DNA of 64,000 bases from Symbiodinium natans. Its lineage: Eukaryota; Sar; Dinophyceae; Suessiales; Symbiodiniaceae. The position numbers and the translations under genes are program-made. This document shows positions 21,060 through 34,294 of the stretch, one piece after another (within the stretch, counting starts at the first letter, position 1; every line of letters starts with the position of its first letter). Below the pieces are notes generated by a model. The model was not told where the DNA came from. It made no database searches and saw only the letters and a list, made by a program, of their open reading frames with translations. The stretch covers positions 1 through 64,000 of the forward strand of contig CAJNDS010002128.1 in the NCBI GenBank assembly GCA_905221605.1, in the 5' to 3' direction.

Positions 21060-22700
21060 TCGCATGGGGAGGTTTGCTTTTGGCCTCTTGATCGAGAATT
21101 GAAGGCTTGGGGACAAGGAGGCAAACCCCGGCTGCGACGTATGGAGGTTTAAATTACTTGTCTCGGCTCCAAGTGGCGGAATTGCTGAAATCACAGGAAA
21201 TACGTCCAGAGAAGCCAAATACAAGAATGTGAATGATTCGGTTCAACTTACACAACAAGCTATCCAGACATGTAGCAAACCTGTGTAAGTGAATATATTG
21301 CAACGCAAAACGTATAATCGTACAGGAAACATGTGTAAGCAGTTTTGGTTTTAAGTTACAAGTATTTGGGCCAAGCAAAAAGAACTTTGAAGGTGTCAGC
21401 CACATGTCTTTATAGGAAAGTAAAGTAACACTCTGGGAGGGCAGTGGCATGCTGCCTCTTCCAGCCTGCTCACCAATGGAGGCCTGCGGTGCCAAGTCGC
21501 ACAACATGCAATTGGCACTTGGCACTTGGTCAATCCCCTGCATCTACTCTTCCTACACTTCCGGTGCCTCGGCCTCCTGGGGATTCCCTGAGCGACGTCG
21601 ATTACGCCGATGACGGCTTACGGAGCGCCTCCCACCTGTGGCGATGCCACTGCCACGGAACTGGCTGTAGATCTACCGAAACCCTGCTTGCTGACAAGAT
21701 GCATCCGCTCCGCGACGCCCGTGGTAGCGGAGTCCTGCTCCTTGCGTCTGCAAATGCCATTGGACCAGGTGTTTTCATTGCTGTGACTTCATGATACTTC
21801 ATGTGTCCTGTACCTTCGGGACCTAGAGTGTCTGGACCGCAAGCGGATCCTCCAGGCACACGAGAGCAAGATAAGAGCATGCGCACAATATGCACAATGT
21901 GCATCATCGGCGGTCAAATGTCGGCCTGGGAAGTGGCTCCTGGCTTCCTGGCCGACCTGAGAAGCATTTCCGAGTATCACCTACCACAAGACTTCGCAAG
22001 ACATTGCGAGTCAAGCTGAGGCATTGGCTCATGCCGATCAAGACATCACGAGGGCAAATCAGAAAGTCCGATGACACCCAGTTACAATACTACTGAAATC
22101 CGGGAGCGTGCCGAGTGAGTGGCTAGAGCTGGAGGCTCAGTTTTCTAGCATGTTTGTGGCACTCTCAAACACGGCTGCCAGTGACACCGCCAATCCATCC
22201 AAAGCAGAATAATGCCTCAAGGTCCTCTTCATGGCGCGCACACACGCAAACACATGGCGAGGCTAGCTGCAGGTGACCATGCTTTGTCTAGCCCCTTTCC
22301 ACAAACGCATGGTTGAGTCCAAACCCCGTTTGGGGCACAATGGACAAGAGCTACTGCCTATGCACGCTGCAGGCAAACTCTCGCACGGCTTCACCGTCCA
22401 AGATTCACGAATTTGAGTTGCACTTGCATCTACACTGACTACGAAGCGTGGCTTGAAATAACTTAGGGACATCATTCAACAGCTTTCAATAACGAGTCAA
22501 TGATGAAACTTGAGTAAAATCCGTACAGTTACTGTGCTGGCGCATGTTGAGACTATTCACTCTAAATGGAGGCACCACTGCAAACTGCGGACTAAGAAGT
22601 TAATTGCAAGGGGAACCTGAATAGCAAAACAAAGACCGCCTAGGGCCTGCTCCAAACAAACCGGATGCGCTCCTAGTAGCATTACCCAGTCGAGGGCCAT
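21060..22700. other. Stretch without recognised gene
   Basis: No exon chain is convincing. A plus-strand frame at 21595-21620 contains DVDYADD, which resembles a reverse-transcriptase active site, but nothing around it matches a polymerase. Confidence 0.4.
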
Positions 22701-22769
22701 CATTCAAGCAAAAGAAAAATATCCAGCATTCAGCCTTGGCTTTGGGGTGAGTTCTTAGGGGGGGGGACC

Positions 22770-22890
22770 TGAGCCGAAGGATGCTGAAGTACGCCCAGGA
22801 CGCGCAGTCAATGATCAGTTGCATGTTGGAGGCCACATTGCCAGCTTCGTAGTCCCACCAAGTCACTATGAAAACCATGGCGGCAGAAAC
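22770..22890 (-). CDS. Candidate exon of a membrane-associated protein
   Basis: Minus-strand reading AAMVFIVTWWDYEAGNVASN followed by MQLIIDCASWAYFSIL has the hydrophobic/aromatic balance of a membrane protein and no stop over about 40 codons. No family or splice partners were identified. Confidence 0.25.
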
Positions 22891-22899
22891 TTGCTCTTG

Positions 22900-24800
22900 C
22901 CGGTCGACAGATTGCATCTTCTGCGGAGCACTCGTGAACACATGCTGTGGGCTGCTCACGCAATAAGCGGCATGGTATGGAACCTTGCCAACTGGAAGTC
23001 TGCTGGGAAGGGTGTGTGTTCCCGCTTTCGTGTCTGTGTGTCAGGAAGAAGTGGGCAGCACCAGTGAAGCCTTGCCCTTCTTCTTGCCCACTGCCTGCAC
23101 CCCAAATATATAGAAGCCTTGCATGAAGCCTCTCTCCTGACCCTCCCTACATCTGCCTCTTTTCACCCTTCCCCCCCGGTCTCGCCCCGTGGTATCCCCC
23201 CGAATCCCCGCTCTCATCAAGATCCTGTCGGATCATGCAATGTCCTAGAGAGTGCCACCCCAGACTTGTCCTCACCCTTCCCGCGTTGGGTGCTTTCGCC
23301 TCTGCCCGACTCACGACTCGCGTGACTTTCTTCACCCTCACCCTCTCCGCCTTTCCGGCCCGCTGACATTAGGTGTGAGTCAAGCTGTTCTGGTCCTGCA
23401 CGTACTCTCAGATCCAAGGCTGATGGGCTTTGACTGAGACCCGTTCAGCAGAGGTCCTGGTTAGGAGCATCAGAAGGATTCCGGAAAAAAATCTAGTTTT
23501 CGGAAGGAGAGCCCCACAAAGAGCGGCGCCGATGCTCAGCGTCACAGCCACTGCCGGCCCTCGACCTTCCCCTCCGGCTGCGGCCGTTCACACACCACGA
23601 AAGCACTTAGGAACACCTGCATTGCCACTTAAGAAGCAACTTGAAGCAACCTACAGGGCCCGTTCAAGGCCCATTCAAAGCCCAAGGCAGTGCCGCAACC
23701 AAGCAAAGCGCTCGTGCAAGGCCCAATGAGTACCTGCCATTGGAAGCACAGCACATCCAAATCTGAAAAAGGACTTTCGGTCCACAAACAGTTTGCTGTG
23801 CGTTCGCAAGCGCAATGCCACTTCAAAGCCTGAAGGCATCGGCCGTGCCAATCATTGACTCGTTCATGTCGAAAATCTCCTCTCCGGCCATCTCTGCACC
23901 GCCAACAAAACCGTCTACCTAGGAGTACTGCATGACGCGGGTATGACCTCCGAGGATTCTCCACTCACGAAGCTACCGAACTGTTTCTTCCGCTTTGCCC
24001 ACGGGATCGGTCCGGCGAGGCTTCTCCCATCGGCAGGAATCCCAGCGATGTGTTTACTCGAACCTGGCGAGACTTTGCTACTGTCCCTCACAGTACCCCA
24101 GGCATGTTGAAACAAGCTTGATGCGACAAAAAGAACCCAGCACCCCCGCCATCAGGATCACGCTGTATAAGTTCGGGGGCAACTGAAACCTGACACTTTT
24201 GTCGTGGGGGAAACTGAGCTGCTGGACTTGCAAGGCAAGGCCATGCCCAACTAAGAGCGGAGCGTAAGGTCAACCTGATAAGCATCCCTGCGCGAACAAA
24301 AGCAAACGTTTCAAGAGCATGACATTGGATGAGATGGATGTGCAAGGCTCTGACAACGTGCAACACCTCTCGTCGAAGGGGTAGGGATCCCTCGGCAAAG
24401 AAGTTGAGTGAGACATTCGGGATCGAAACGGAGAGTGCTCAGAGCTTCATGCATAAATCGCAGGCGATGGACAGCCCCTGATTTGTTCATGCGGTGTCTT
24501 TGTCGGAATCACTAATGTGTTTCGAACACTTCTGTTGCTTTCAGACATGGTCTGATTGCGTGTTCATTTCGAATGCGCGACCCAAGGCCACATTAGCTGG
24601 GTCTTTTCGATTGCGTGCAAATACAACTGTTGCTACCGTGCAGTCAATGTGGGCAGTACCTCAACACGCACCTGAGGCTATCGCATCTTCTCGACGTAGC
24701 CAACGGGGTCTTGCTTGATTGGCCTGTCAGCACAGAGAGCAAAGGATGGCACAGTCAGCAACTCTCAACCCCTCTGTGCGTGATTTGGCCTGCTGCAATT
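22900..24800. other. Stretch without recognised gene
   Basis: Pyrimidine-rich tracts around 23130-23370 and several short open frames on both strands. An 86-codon plus-strand frame ending near 24114 looks mildly protein-like but has no motif and fits chance expectation. Confidence 0.4.
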
Positions 24801-24974
24801 GTCAGCGAGGAAAAGGCCATAGCCGTATATATCTGTCTCATTGACTTCCCCAAGTATCCTGAGAACGAAATGAAAAAGGGATGCTTCTCGGCCTATCTAC
24901 TGCGCAGCTGCATTGGTTAAACGATAAGTTCGCAACGCGTTCGCCCCAAACTTCAAACCTGCCAAAGCCAGCCA

Positions 24975-25062
24975 CTTCAGATTTGGCGGGCAGGTTGTGC
25001 AGCAACTCGGCGCCCAGCTGACTGAAATCTGGCCTGTGCCACGAAGTCTGCTGAAAGATAGC
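24975..25062 (-). CDS. Candidate exon, unidentified
   Basis: After a good acceptor (TATCTTTCAG near 25053) the minus strand reads SWHRPDFSQLGAELLHNLPA and continues KSEVAGFG. A GT donor follows near 24978. The GFG-x-FEV stretch beyond recalls histone-like HU proteins, but the rest of that fold is absent. Confidence 0.25.
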
Positions 25063-26549
25063 ACATAGATGCACATGGAAAATTGAAAATGCATGAAACC
25101 CATGTCTCAGCAAACCCCAAACTGTGACCCCTTGGAAGACCCCCTCATACCCCCTCGCTGTGCTCCCCACTCTACTGAACTTCAATCCTCATCCCTGCCC
25201 TACACATCAGATCCCCAGGCGCCCCAACACATGCCAGCGGAATTTTGCAGGCAACTCTGCTTCCCATGTCCCAGCCGGGCTGCTGCTGGATGCTCGCTGT
25301 CATGCAGCCCATGATACAGCCAAAGCAATCAGGTTTCCACGCATGACTACGTGCCCTCAACCCAGCAACTTGTCATACTCAAATGTTGATACGAAAACAT
25401 GAAAGGAGGCCTTCTCTGGAGCTGAGCCCATCATAAACCTTCACGGTGAAGCTTCACAGCAACCTGGCCTGCTTGAGGGTCAGAATCTTGCCAGTCATTG
25501 GGCGCAAAGCCGCAGATCCTACACCTCAGCAATGGCGAGGTTCCTGCGCCCAAAAGCTGCGAAAAGCTGCAAGCTTGGAGTCCAGCTTTGTTTGGTACTC
25601 GCCTCGCCTTGGCATAACTTGGCATTGCATGCATTGTGTACGTTCACGATGATTGCTGCTTTTAATGCCTGGCTTACAGTACTCATCGGGCTCGGACAGC
25701 AACCGCGGCTCTCGGTACAGGATGTTGTTCCTCACGCGATACAAGTGGCTGTCTCCGGACACGATCAGTCGCATGGAGTGGCAGTAGTAAGCAGAATTCA
25801 AGATAATTCAAGATGCTTTTTAGGAATCGGACACTGCGCAATCCCTTGCTGAACTGAAAAGCACTGTGCCCAACTGAACGCTCCCAAAAGTCCACAGCAC
25901 TTCTGCAGCCTTTTGACCTGAATTTCCTAAAGAGCTCTTTCCAAGAACAGAGAGGTGCTGCGGGAGGCGGTCGAGGCGAAAATCCGAAACGTGGCACAGA
26001 TGTGGATGCAGTGCAGTTGATGTTCTCGGTCCTGGGGCATTCGAGATAAAGATCTCCAGTGTAAAGACACGGGTGATCCTGAATTTGAGCCTCAAAAGTC
26101 AGATGCGGACAAGGGATCAACGTGATTTGTGATTCACCATATCTAACCCGGACTGGGAAACAGACGACACAGAAGTCTCCCGCACCTGCCAGTACGAGCT
26201 AAGTTTAGTTTAGCTCAATCGCAGCACCAAATGCAAAATGTGCAACATTCTCGGCATCGGAAGCGGTGACTTAGGCCCAGGCTGAGGTTTGCACAGAGCT
26301 CCTGCGTCATTTCAGCCATTCCAGGGCACATGTTCCCGGCGTTGCAAGGTATGGCCATATATGACAAAATACTCAAGCGCTGCTTCATAAACATCATTAT
26401 CTCAACACTTACTCAACATTGGCTCAAAAACTCTGCCACTCTGCCCCTCTGCGGGTCCTTGTTCCTGGCTAGACTGGACAGAACTGGGCTCGGCGAAGCA
26501 CACGCCCTCACATGTCACTGCCGTCAAAAAGTCCAAGAACAACCCAGCA

Positions 26550-28519
26550 GAAGAAAAGCATGCTATGGGCCGGTAGCCTGTCGGTCGTCGTCGTTGTGAA
26601 TGTTGATGTTTGAGATGTCTGCGAGCAAGGCATGACAGGAGCAATTTCGAAAGCAAAATGTGTGCAAAAGCATGCAAAAGCCAAGCCCGGCTCTGTCCAG
26701 CTCGTGGTGCTGCTGGCAGTGCGCGTCATCGACTAGGGGTATTCAAGTCATTCGCACAGCCAAAAATGCAGTGCGCGTGGGCCACCACACCGGAAGGCCC
26801 TTGAGAGTAAGCTCAGTACAGATGTCGTCGATGAAATGCCCGTAGTGCCCTCAAGATCTTGATGCACAAAAGCACGTTGGAAATGAGGCGTACAGCGGTG
26901 TATGAGACCCCAGCAGAGATAAATGTCGTGGTGAGGGTGACAGTCGGTGGCAGAACCTCCGTTGTGGTGGTTCCAGTCACGGTGGTTCCTGCAGCAGAGA
27001 GCTGACCATACTCTAGTGGATTCTAGCGGAGCTAACACTGAGAAAATGCTGAAAATGCACAAACTGGCCTGAACATTCAGGGCACGTCACGCACGTCGCC
27101 CAAGTGCCTGTCAGGTCAGGCGATGGCAAGAAAGGAGCGTCCCACGACAACCTCTGGGTCACGAACAGAGCGTGGGCCAGCCAAGATAATCGATGGCGTT
27201 GTAGCACCTAAGCCGACAGCCACAGACCAGAACAGAACCGGAGATGGAAGCCACCGGATCCTAGACGGCCCCAGCCTGATCGGCCTCTCCAAATGTGGTT
27301 GCATAATGTTGCATATACTTTCCCAAGGACTGAGGGTAGGACAGTTGCAGGCAAGTCTTGGAGTCCAGCTGACGAGAAGTGGTAGTCCTCATGAGAAGCC
27401 GCTGAGGCCGATGCCAGGGACCAGGGATGGCGCCAACAGGAATCTGAGATGCTCGCGCGGCAGCATCAGTTGTCTGATCACTGTTGGCAGCATCCTCTAA
27501 TGAGCCATCATCTTGGAACACCTGCAAAACTTGACACGCAAAACTGCTGTCAAAACACGCGCACTGACTGTTCCTGGTGAGACCCCTGCTGGCCCACTTC
27601 CACCCCCAGCGTTGCCGGCACCTATACAAGATTCTGCAAAGACAACAGAAGCCAACACAGAAGCCAACACACAATTGTTGAGCTGCTGAAAGCGTCTGCA
27701 GTTGCAGACTGCCTGAAAACTAGCTCTTGTACATGTACATTACAGAAGAAAGACTCTCAGATTTGCAGATCAATTGCAGTAGTAGGGGCTGGACCTGTGC
27801 TGGATGGTGCTTGCGTCGATAGTGGCAAGGTCGTGTTTTGACGGTCCGGCCTCTGGACTATCTAGACTTTTGCCATACCATTCCATATCCATCTAATCAT
27901 CACTTCTTTGCCTGGCCGTGACAATCATCATTTGCGACCTCTGGCACGGCACAGCCGTCGTATGCGTGATGCTTGTCGATGAGAAAGGCTCCAGACTCCA
28001 AACATACTGAGAAGTTTGAGTTGTTGACGTACTTTCCGCACTTGTGGACGGAAGGATGATGGAAGCACACTCACCACCTGGAAGCAAACATTCAGGGTGT
28101 CACGACCGCTTTCCGGTAGGCTCAGCAGGCGCACATGATGCGCAGGCAGACCAGCCGCACTTCACAAGCCACGGGTGGGGGTTGTCGTAACAGAAGTCTC
28201 CTCACAGATGTTAGCGGGAGTTTGCCAGTCGTTTGCCAAAGCAGCGATGGTTACTTGGAGATTTATCCGAGGCGATGACTGCACTCGACGGCTGGGGGTC
28301 TTGTCGTTGTGAAGCCCGTCACCTGCTTTAGCTGTAGTGTGCCTGGTGAATAGCCTGCAGTGCTCGAGACCGCGACCGTCTGTGTTGTGGTAGCCGTCAC
28401 CTGGATACACGAGGTTGGTCAGCATAGCTTCCCAGGCTTGATCAACCTTGCTCTGACTGAGGTTTCTGAGGATGATGCTGTGTGAGTTGCCGTTGTTGTG
28501 GTTGTACAAACTGGGGGAC
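26550..28519 (-). CDS. Thr/Ser-rich (mucin-like) multi-exon protein, partial model
   Basis: Short exons with strongly Thr-biased coding follow each other on the minus strand. 28519..28452 carries VCTTTTTATHTASSSETSVR. 28400..28359 carries VTATTTQTVAVSST. 28322..28285 carries VTGFTTTRPPAVE. About 28070-27950 carries STSAESTSTTQTSQ and SSTSITHTTAVP. 26988..about 26905 carries TTVTGTTTTEVLPPTVTLTT. About 26620-26565 carries TSQTSTFTTTTTDRLP. The first junctions are phase 0, acceptors are AG|GT(G) and at least two donors are GC. Such Thr-rich stretches usually form O-glycosylated extracellular linkers; that role is inference. Signal peptide, termini and any enzymatic domain were not found. Confidence 0.45.
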
Positions 28520-28699
28520 CTGGCAACAGCAACAAGGCAGCTAAAACAAAAAACACATGCAGTAGTAGACAACATGTGCGACCTGCCTTCGGCTCGCCTA
28601 CCCCCATAGGGGCTCTCAAAAAACTTGGAGTGTTCCACGCAAAAAGGCTCCAAAGCCTTGGACACGTGTAATTGCGGCTCTGGTGCGATTCTACTGTTC

Positions 28700-29960
28700 T
28701 TACTGTTCTACTGCGGCTCTCTTGCGCCTGTTGCCTTTCCATTGCAACTGCACCCCTGGGGCGCGGGCATCGTAAAGAAAGCAGTACTTGCCCGAGTAGG
28801 TGCATTCAACCACCTACAACATGACAGAACATGCTCCAAGAGCTTTTCAAACGCAAGGGACATGCCAAGAGCTCTTGTGATGGTACCACCGCCCTCCAAA
28901 CTTTCAAGCCCTCTATGGCGGAATTTAGGGTCCGATCCTCGAAAATCACCTGATGAACGCCCAACGACGGGTAGCGACAAACAAAAGCAACGACAACATG
29001 TCGTCGCCAAACCGCCTATGACTGAACCTACGAGATCCTACGAGCAACGACAACGACAACGGACGACAGGTTATAAGTCATAACACGGTCAGTGAATGCA
29101 TCCATCCAAAATGCAAAGCGGACCTCCTGCAGGGGTGCGCAGTGAGCTCCCTCAGTCACTCAGCTCGTATGAGCGAAAATGTGTAGGAACAAAACATGCG
29201 CTGAGCGATTTGTAAAGCCCTGCCCAAGGCTCCGTCACGACTTTGAGGAGGTAGATCAGGACTGCATGGGTCTACAGCACTTTGCTGCTTTGCGACCTCT
29301 CTATGCAGATCGGATCTCAGCACAGCTGTTTTTCAACTCCAGACAAAAGCCTACAGCAGTTGGCAAATTTGCATCACACAGCATCACTGTCTAGAGTGCA
29401 TGGGCGATTGCCGGTCGAACCTGTAGCTGCAGCCCCAACACTACCTCATCACTCACAGGCCGGTAGCAACATCTGCAAACATTGATGCCACTTCTTTGCA
29501 GCATGCGCATCCAAAGGCAGAATCCCAAGGTCATGGCTGACAAAACCCATCTGCGAAGCATTGCTCATGGTGCGCCACACGCGATATGCAAAAAGATGCT
29601 GTCTGTCTACTCGACGCAAGTGCCAAGCTAAGATGTCCGGTGTATTCTGGAATCATGTGGCAACAGCGCGGCCATCCCCTGCAGGAGACACATCGACTTG
29701 ATACTTCTTAGACTTGTTCATAACGAGGGACATGCATGAGCTGCATTGGGAAAGAAGTCTCACTGTCCCATGCTGTCTCAGCCTGTCTCAGTCTCACCTC
29801 ATGTGTCAGGGCCGAATACTACAATTTCCCAAGGCCAAGGCCGCTCCACTCCAAGGAAACACAAAACTCAGAAGACTGAGAAGGACCATTTCTCAAGCCG
29901 AATCTAAAACTCCATCTTCAAGCGTTCGATTGATGTGGTGTCAAAGGACGCCTCAATGCC
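28700..29960. other. Stretch without recognised gene
   Basis: Contains CAACGACAACGACAAC-type short repeats near 28975-29065. No supported exon. Confidence 0.4.
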
Positions 29961-30067
29961 ACCCCGGAGAGAAGTCAGGTTTGCAGATATGACCCCGCAA
30001 ACTCCTCAGAGTGACTCAGACGCAGCAAAACCCCTTGAACAAGACACCTCTTTGCACGGACACAGCG

Positions 30068-30164
30068 AGCTGGCAGTACCAGCGGCAGATACTTCTTGAC
30101 CTGAAACCTATTAACGTCTTCCATTAGAAGACCGGTGCTCTCCGCAAGGTCAGGCACCACGATC
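30068..30164 (-). CDS. Candidate exon, unidentified
   Basis: From an AG|G acceptor at 30165 the minus strand reads VVPDLAESTGLLMEDVNRFQ, then VKKYLPLVLPARC, up to a GT donor near 30067. It is protein-like in composition; no domain is recognised. Confidence 0.35.
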
Positions 30165-31753
30165 CTGTGTTGGCTACTGGCCTCTCGCCTTGTAGATGAC
30201 TGGCATCACATCCGTGCTGAATGCAGATGAGAACAGAGACCCTTGAATTACTCACGTCATTGTTTCGGCCACTGTTAAGACACCACATCCGAAGGTGCAT
30301 CACGGCTCTGATGCACGACTTGCCTGTGCGGTTGCAGCAGAATGCAATGGCTCAGACCTCCCAAATACTGAGGTGCTGGCGAATCCAGCATCTTGGCCTG
30401 CAGAGGTGTAGCATGTGATCTGTGCGTGGTAGCAAGATCAGGTGCGAGAAGCTAAGTGCGCAAACGATTGCCGTAGCTCGGTGCCTGCAGCTCCTTGATA
30501 GGATCCGGACAGGACCCACGTACTAGCCCAGGTTTGTGCCCTCTGCAAATTGACTTTGTTGGCCAGGCTCCCTGCTGGAGGGTGTCCCTGCTGCAGGGTC
30601 CTAGGCCAACTCGACGAATTCGATGTTGCACCGGACTTTGGGTGAGTTTCAATGAGCTGCTGGCATTTCATATTCCTGGTACACGGCTAAGTGCCACAGA
30701 AATGCAAAGCCTGAGCCCGAGGTGCCGCAGTTCACAAATTTCACAAATTCGCACCAGGAGGTCACAAGCACGGCTGGGCAGGCGACCAAGTACTAACTCA
30801 GAGACAAGACATACTGTCCTCAGCGCAGAGCAAAACGTTGCGTCACCGTGTTGGCACACTATGCACCATCGAAGTCTCACCAAGGACAGGTCCAAAGTAG
30901 TGAACTCGCTCCAGTTAAGAACAAGCCACACGTCTGCTGGTCCTGCACGAGTCTTTTTTGCATGCCGCGCATTGTTGAAACATGTTGAAGCTGGCGGGCT
31001 GCTGGAATGTCTTGCAACTGAGCACTGCGCCCTGCTATCCAGATGGAAGGTCCAGAACGCACCAACCCAAGGCAGAACCAGCAATACCTGAACAATGTCT
31101 GCCAGCGCCGGCTAAACTTCTAGACATAAAGGATGGAATGAAAAGATATGAAAAGATGGCAGCATAGCTTAGGTGGCGGCTAATGACAGTGCCAGCCCGA
31201 TGTGAGATGTCTGGGGACACCAAGCATGCATTCAGCATGTATCTCCACACCGTACGTACGCACCCCCGCACGCCACATTCAGTGATGGGTGGCAGGCTTT
31301 AACTACATCTTCTTGCGCCAGCCGGCCATCAACAAAGCCGACCACAATCAGCGCGAGACCTCACCGAGGACAAGTACACACTTGCGCAAGCAAGAATGTC
31401 CAAATGTCAGAGGAGACAGCCCAGTATGCCGAACCAAGTGATGAGGCCGTCAAGATCCTGCGCCAAGTCGAAGAATACAAAGAGACCATCAGTGAGTCTT
31501 AGCAAGTGCCTTTGGGCAGCGGTCATCTCCATGCTCCGCCCCTGAGAAAGAATTTGTTCAAAAGCACTCCTTCGAGTTTCTGCTTTCCGGCGTCAGCTAT
31601 ACTCAGCTACGCAGCTACACTCCTCGCCTAGCTACGTGCTCTTTGGTCGAGTTCCTGCTTGTTTCTTGTGCCGCAAAGTATCCAGAAAACCGCAAAGTGT
31701 CCTTCGATTGGTCCTGCTTTGCTGGAATTTGTATGTCGGGACGTGAAAAGGCA

Positions 31754-31845
31754 GGGGGGGCGCGGGGGTGGGGGCGGGGGGGTGGGGTGGGCGGGGGGGT
31801 GGGGTGGCCGGGGGGGTCAGGGGGTTGGGGGGGAGTGGGGCGGCT
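31754..31845 (+). repeat. G-rich tract with strong G-quadruplex potential
   Basis: More than ten runs of 3-7 G, separated by single or a few bases, lie on the plus strand. On the minus strand it is a C-rich run upstream of the candidate exon at 31.86-32.1 kb. Confidence 0.9.
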
Positions 31846-31859
31846 TAACAGCTTGAAAC

Positions 31860-32085
31860 CAAACCCAAACGAAGCAAGCCACTCGCTTGGGCACTAAGCT
31901 TGCAGCCAAGAACCACCAACCAGGCAAAGAACATGATCGGGAACACCAGCCTGCATCCATAAATGCATAACGGATGCACAAATATGGACAGGGCTATGGA
32001 CAGCTGGGAGTTCTGAGCTATCTGCGCCAGCAAGAGAATGGCAGACTGCAGCAGACCCCAAACTGCCTGCGAGCATCTGGCGACT
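31860..32085 (-). CDS. Candidate exon of a multi-pass membrane protein
   Basis: A minus-strand frame is hydrophobic over about 60 residues: LLQSAILLLAQIAQNSQLSI, then LVFPIMFFAWLVVLGCKL. This fits two membrane segments. No family is recognised. AT/GC composition alone could also give hydrophobic frames. Confidence 0.3.
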
Positions 32086-32979
32086 TCCCTTTGAACCATG
32101 AAAACGTCGAAAACATTACACGTCACAAGCTCGTTGGTCCTACCTGCCACGCATCTTCATGGAAGGCCTGCAGGCAATGTCACTGTTTTTGACCATGTAG
32201 ATGGATGCAGCAAAAACAGGCTGATGCTAGCTGGTTCGGTTCTGAGCTCTCCAATTCCAACATGAGAAACACCGTAGAAACACCGTAGAAACACCAAAAA
32301 GCGCCTCTTCAGCCTCCTTCAAGGAGCTCCGAAAGCGTACAAACACCTCAACAACCATCAACATCACAGACGGTGCAGCGCGGATAGTACGCTTTAATGT
32401 TCGCATGTCTGTCTATATGACTTCTATATGGCACTGCCGGAACACTCCATATAAACCTCTGCAACAGTAGTGGCCTGATGAGTCGCGACGATCTTCAGCA
32501 AAGTATTCAGCATCAAAAACATGAGAAAATGTCTCTTACAACAGCCTTGACACATCTTTGTTGCTCAACCATGCTAGCAGCTGGCAGCAGTTTGACTGTC
32601 GCCAAGCCTCCCAATGATAACCATTCTCTGGGACCCAACGTCCTCATGTCACAAAGGTCTGCACGACTGCTAAAATGCTTCAGTCTTCCTGCTTGGCCGA
32701 GTGAAGGAAAGCACGACAACTTAGCTAGCAGCCGTAACATGCTCGGAAAGTAGTTGCCCAAGGCCTGAAACCCGGGCAACCCCGAACATGCCCGCCAGCA
32801 ACGAAGAAACAATGACCTACAACTGAAGAGCGGACGACTCGGTCCGCATAACGTTCAAGTACCTTGCACCATCATTGCCCAAGGCAATGGTCGCTAGGCG
32901 CTAGGTGTGACAACGGAACGAGAACCGCAGCTTGTATGTATAGTTGGAGGGTTTGAAAGATGCTGAAAGAAAGCAAGAG

Positions 32980-33126
32980 GCACCAGGCTGAAATGGCACG
33001 CACCAGCGATGCCCGACCACTCCCGGACCCACTGTTCACCAACGCTTCAGCTTCGTCCAGGACGGTATTGACCTTCAAAATCGATGCGATTGTGCTTTTA
33101 TCAAACACAAAATAGGCAGCAAACAC
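32980..33126 (-). CDS. Candidate exon, unidentified
   Basis: The minus strand reads YFVFDKSTIASILKVNTVLD and continues EAEALVNSGSGSGRASL. It is helix-like and free of stops. A related segment at about 33580-33450 reads RELLRDLMEELNGGPNRR and may be an earlier exon of the same gene. Confidence 0.35.
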
Positions 33127-34294
33127 TTGGGGTGCCCAGGCACTCCCGTGCTTCTCAAAACAGCTCCGATCTCATCTCATCATCCATTTGCCAATCTAAT
33201 CTGGTCCGAAACTTCAAGCTCGAACCGTCGTCAAACCCCATATCAGCAGAATGGGTTAGCGGCTCGCGATTTGACAACCGATTTCGCAAGCACAATGTAG
33301 GGGCAGGTATGACTCAGTATGACTCGGTTGTGGATCATAAGGGTTGAAACTTTGACTCCTGCAAACCTTGTGAAATGCATGCATGAAGCATATCACGTAA
33401 AGTTTCAAAGGGCGAGTCTGCACAGCAACCGTCGTGCCTGCGCAGCAAGCACGGTGTAGCCTCATCGCCGAGTCAACACATGCAACAGTTTCAGCACACT
33501 GGTCGCGTGATCTGCGGTTCGGGCCGCCATTCAGCTCTTCCATCAAATCTCGCAACAACTCCCGATCCACACAGCCTCTGGAGCTGACCTTCGTGCCAAA
33601 ACACAAGGCGTCAAGTCGACATCACAGAAAGGAAAGCTGCCCACGTTTGTCGTAGCCAGCGTCCGCATCGTGGCCTGCCAGTTGTGTCCAAGTCTAAGAC
33701 TCACAGGTATTTGCAGTATTTGCAGGTCTGCAGAGATCTCGGCCTGTGGCAAGAAATGACAAATATGATGGGCACGCATCGCATAGTGCAAGTCACCTCA
33801 GTGGTTTTTCACGGCATTGATTGCCCTTTAAACGTGCAAACTACAACATTGCAAAATATTGCAAAAAAAATCAAAACCAACATGACACAAGTTCAATAAT
33901 CTGAGCATGGGTCTGACACTTGTGCACCTGCAGGCTATTGCAAAATTTTGTACACGGTTGGAGGAGCGGAGGTCCGAGCGCCACGAGGGATAAACATTCC
34001 AGGTAAGGTTTTTGTGTTTCTCTTCTTGTTTTTCTTCTTCTTTGTTTCTTCCTTTCTATCATGGGCCCTGGGGGCAAGCCCTTGCGCGATCTGCGCGCCC
34101 CTGCGGTTTTTGTCTTGGTTTTCTTCTCTGCCTCTTGTCTCTCTTTCCAGGGCTTCGTGCCGTGCAAAATCATGGCGTCGCCTTGTCTCTCCCCGGCTTG
34201 CAAGCTGAAACGTCCAAGGAACAGCATCGAGTTCCAATTCCTGCAACATGTCGACTTGCTATGTGCTTCTACTAAACCAGTACACGCTTAAAAC

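Noticed and set aside
21590-21625. DVDYADD motif suggesting a reverse transcriptase
   Set aside because: No flanking polymerase motifs in any frame. The seven residues alone are not evidence.
24900-25062. HU/histone-like protein (GFG-x-FEV)
   Set aside because: Only about eight residues match. The conserved basic arm and the N-terminal helices are absent.
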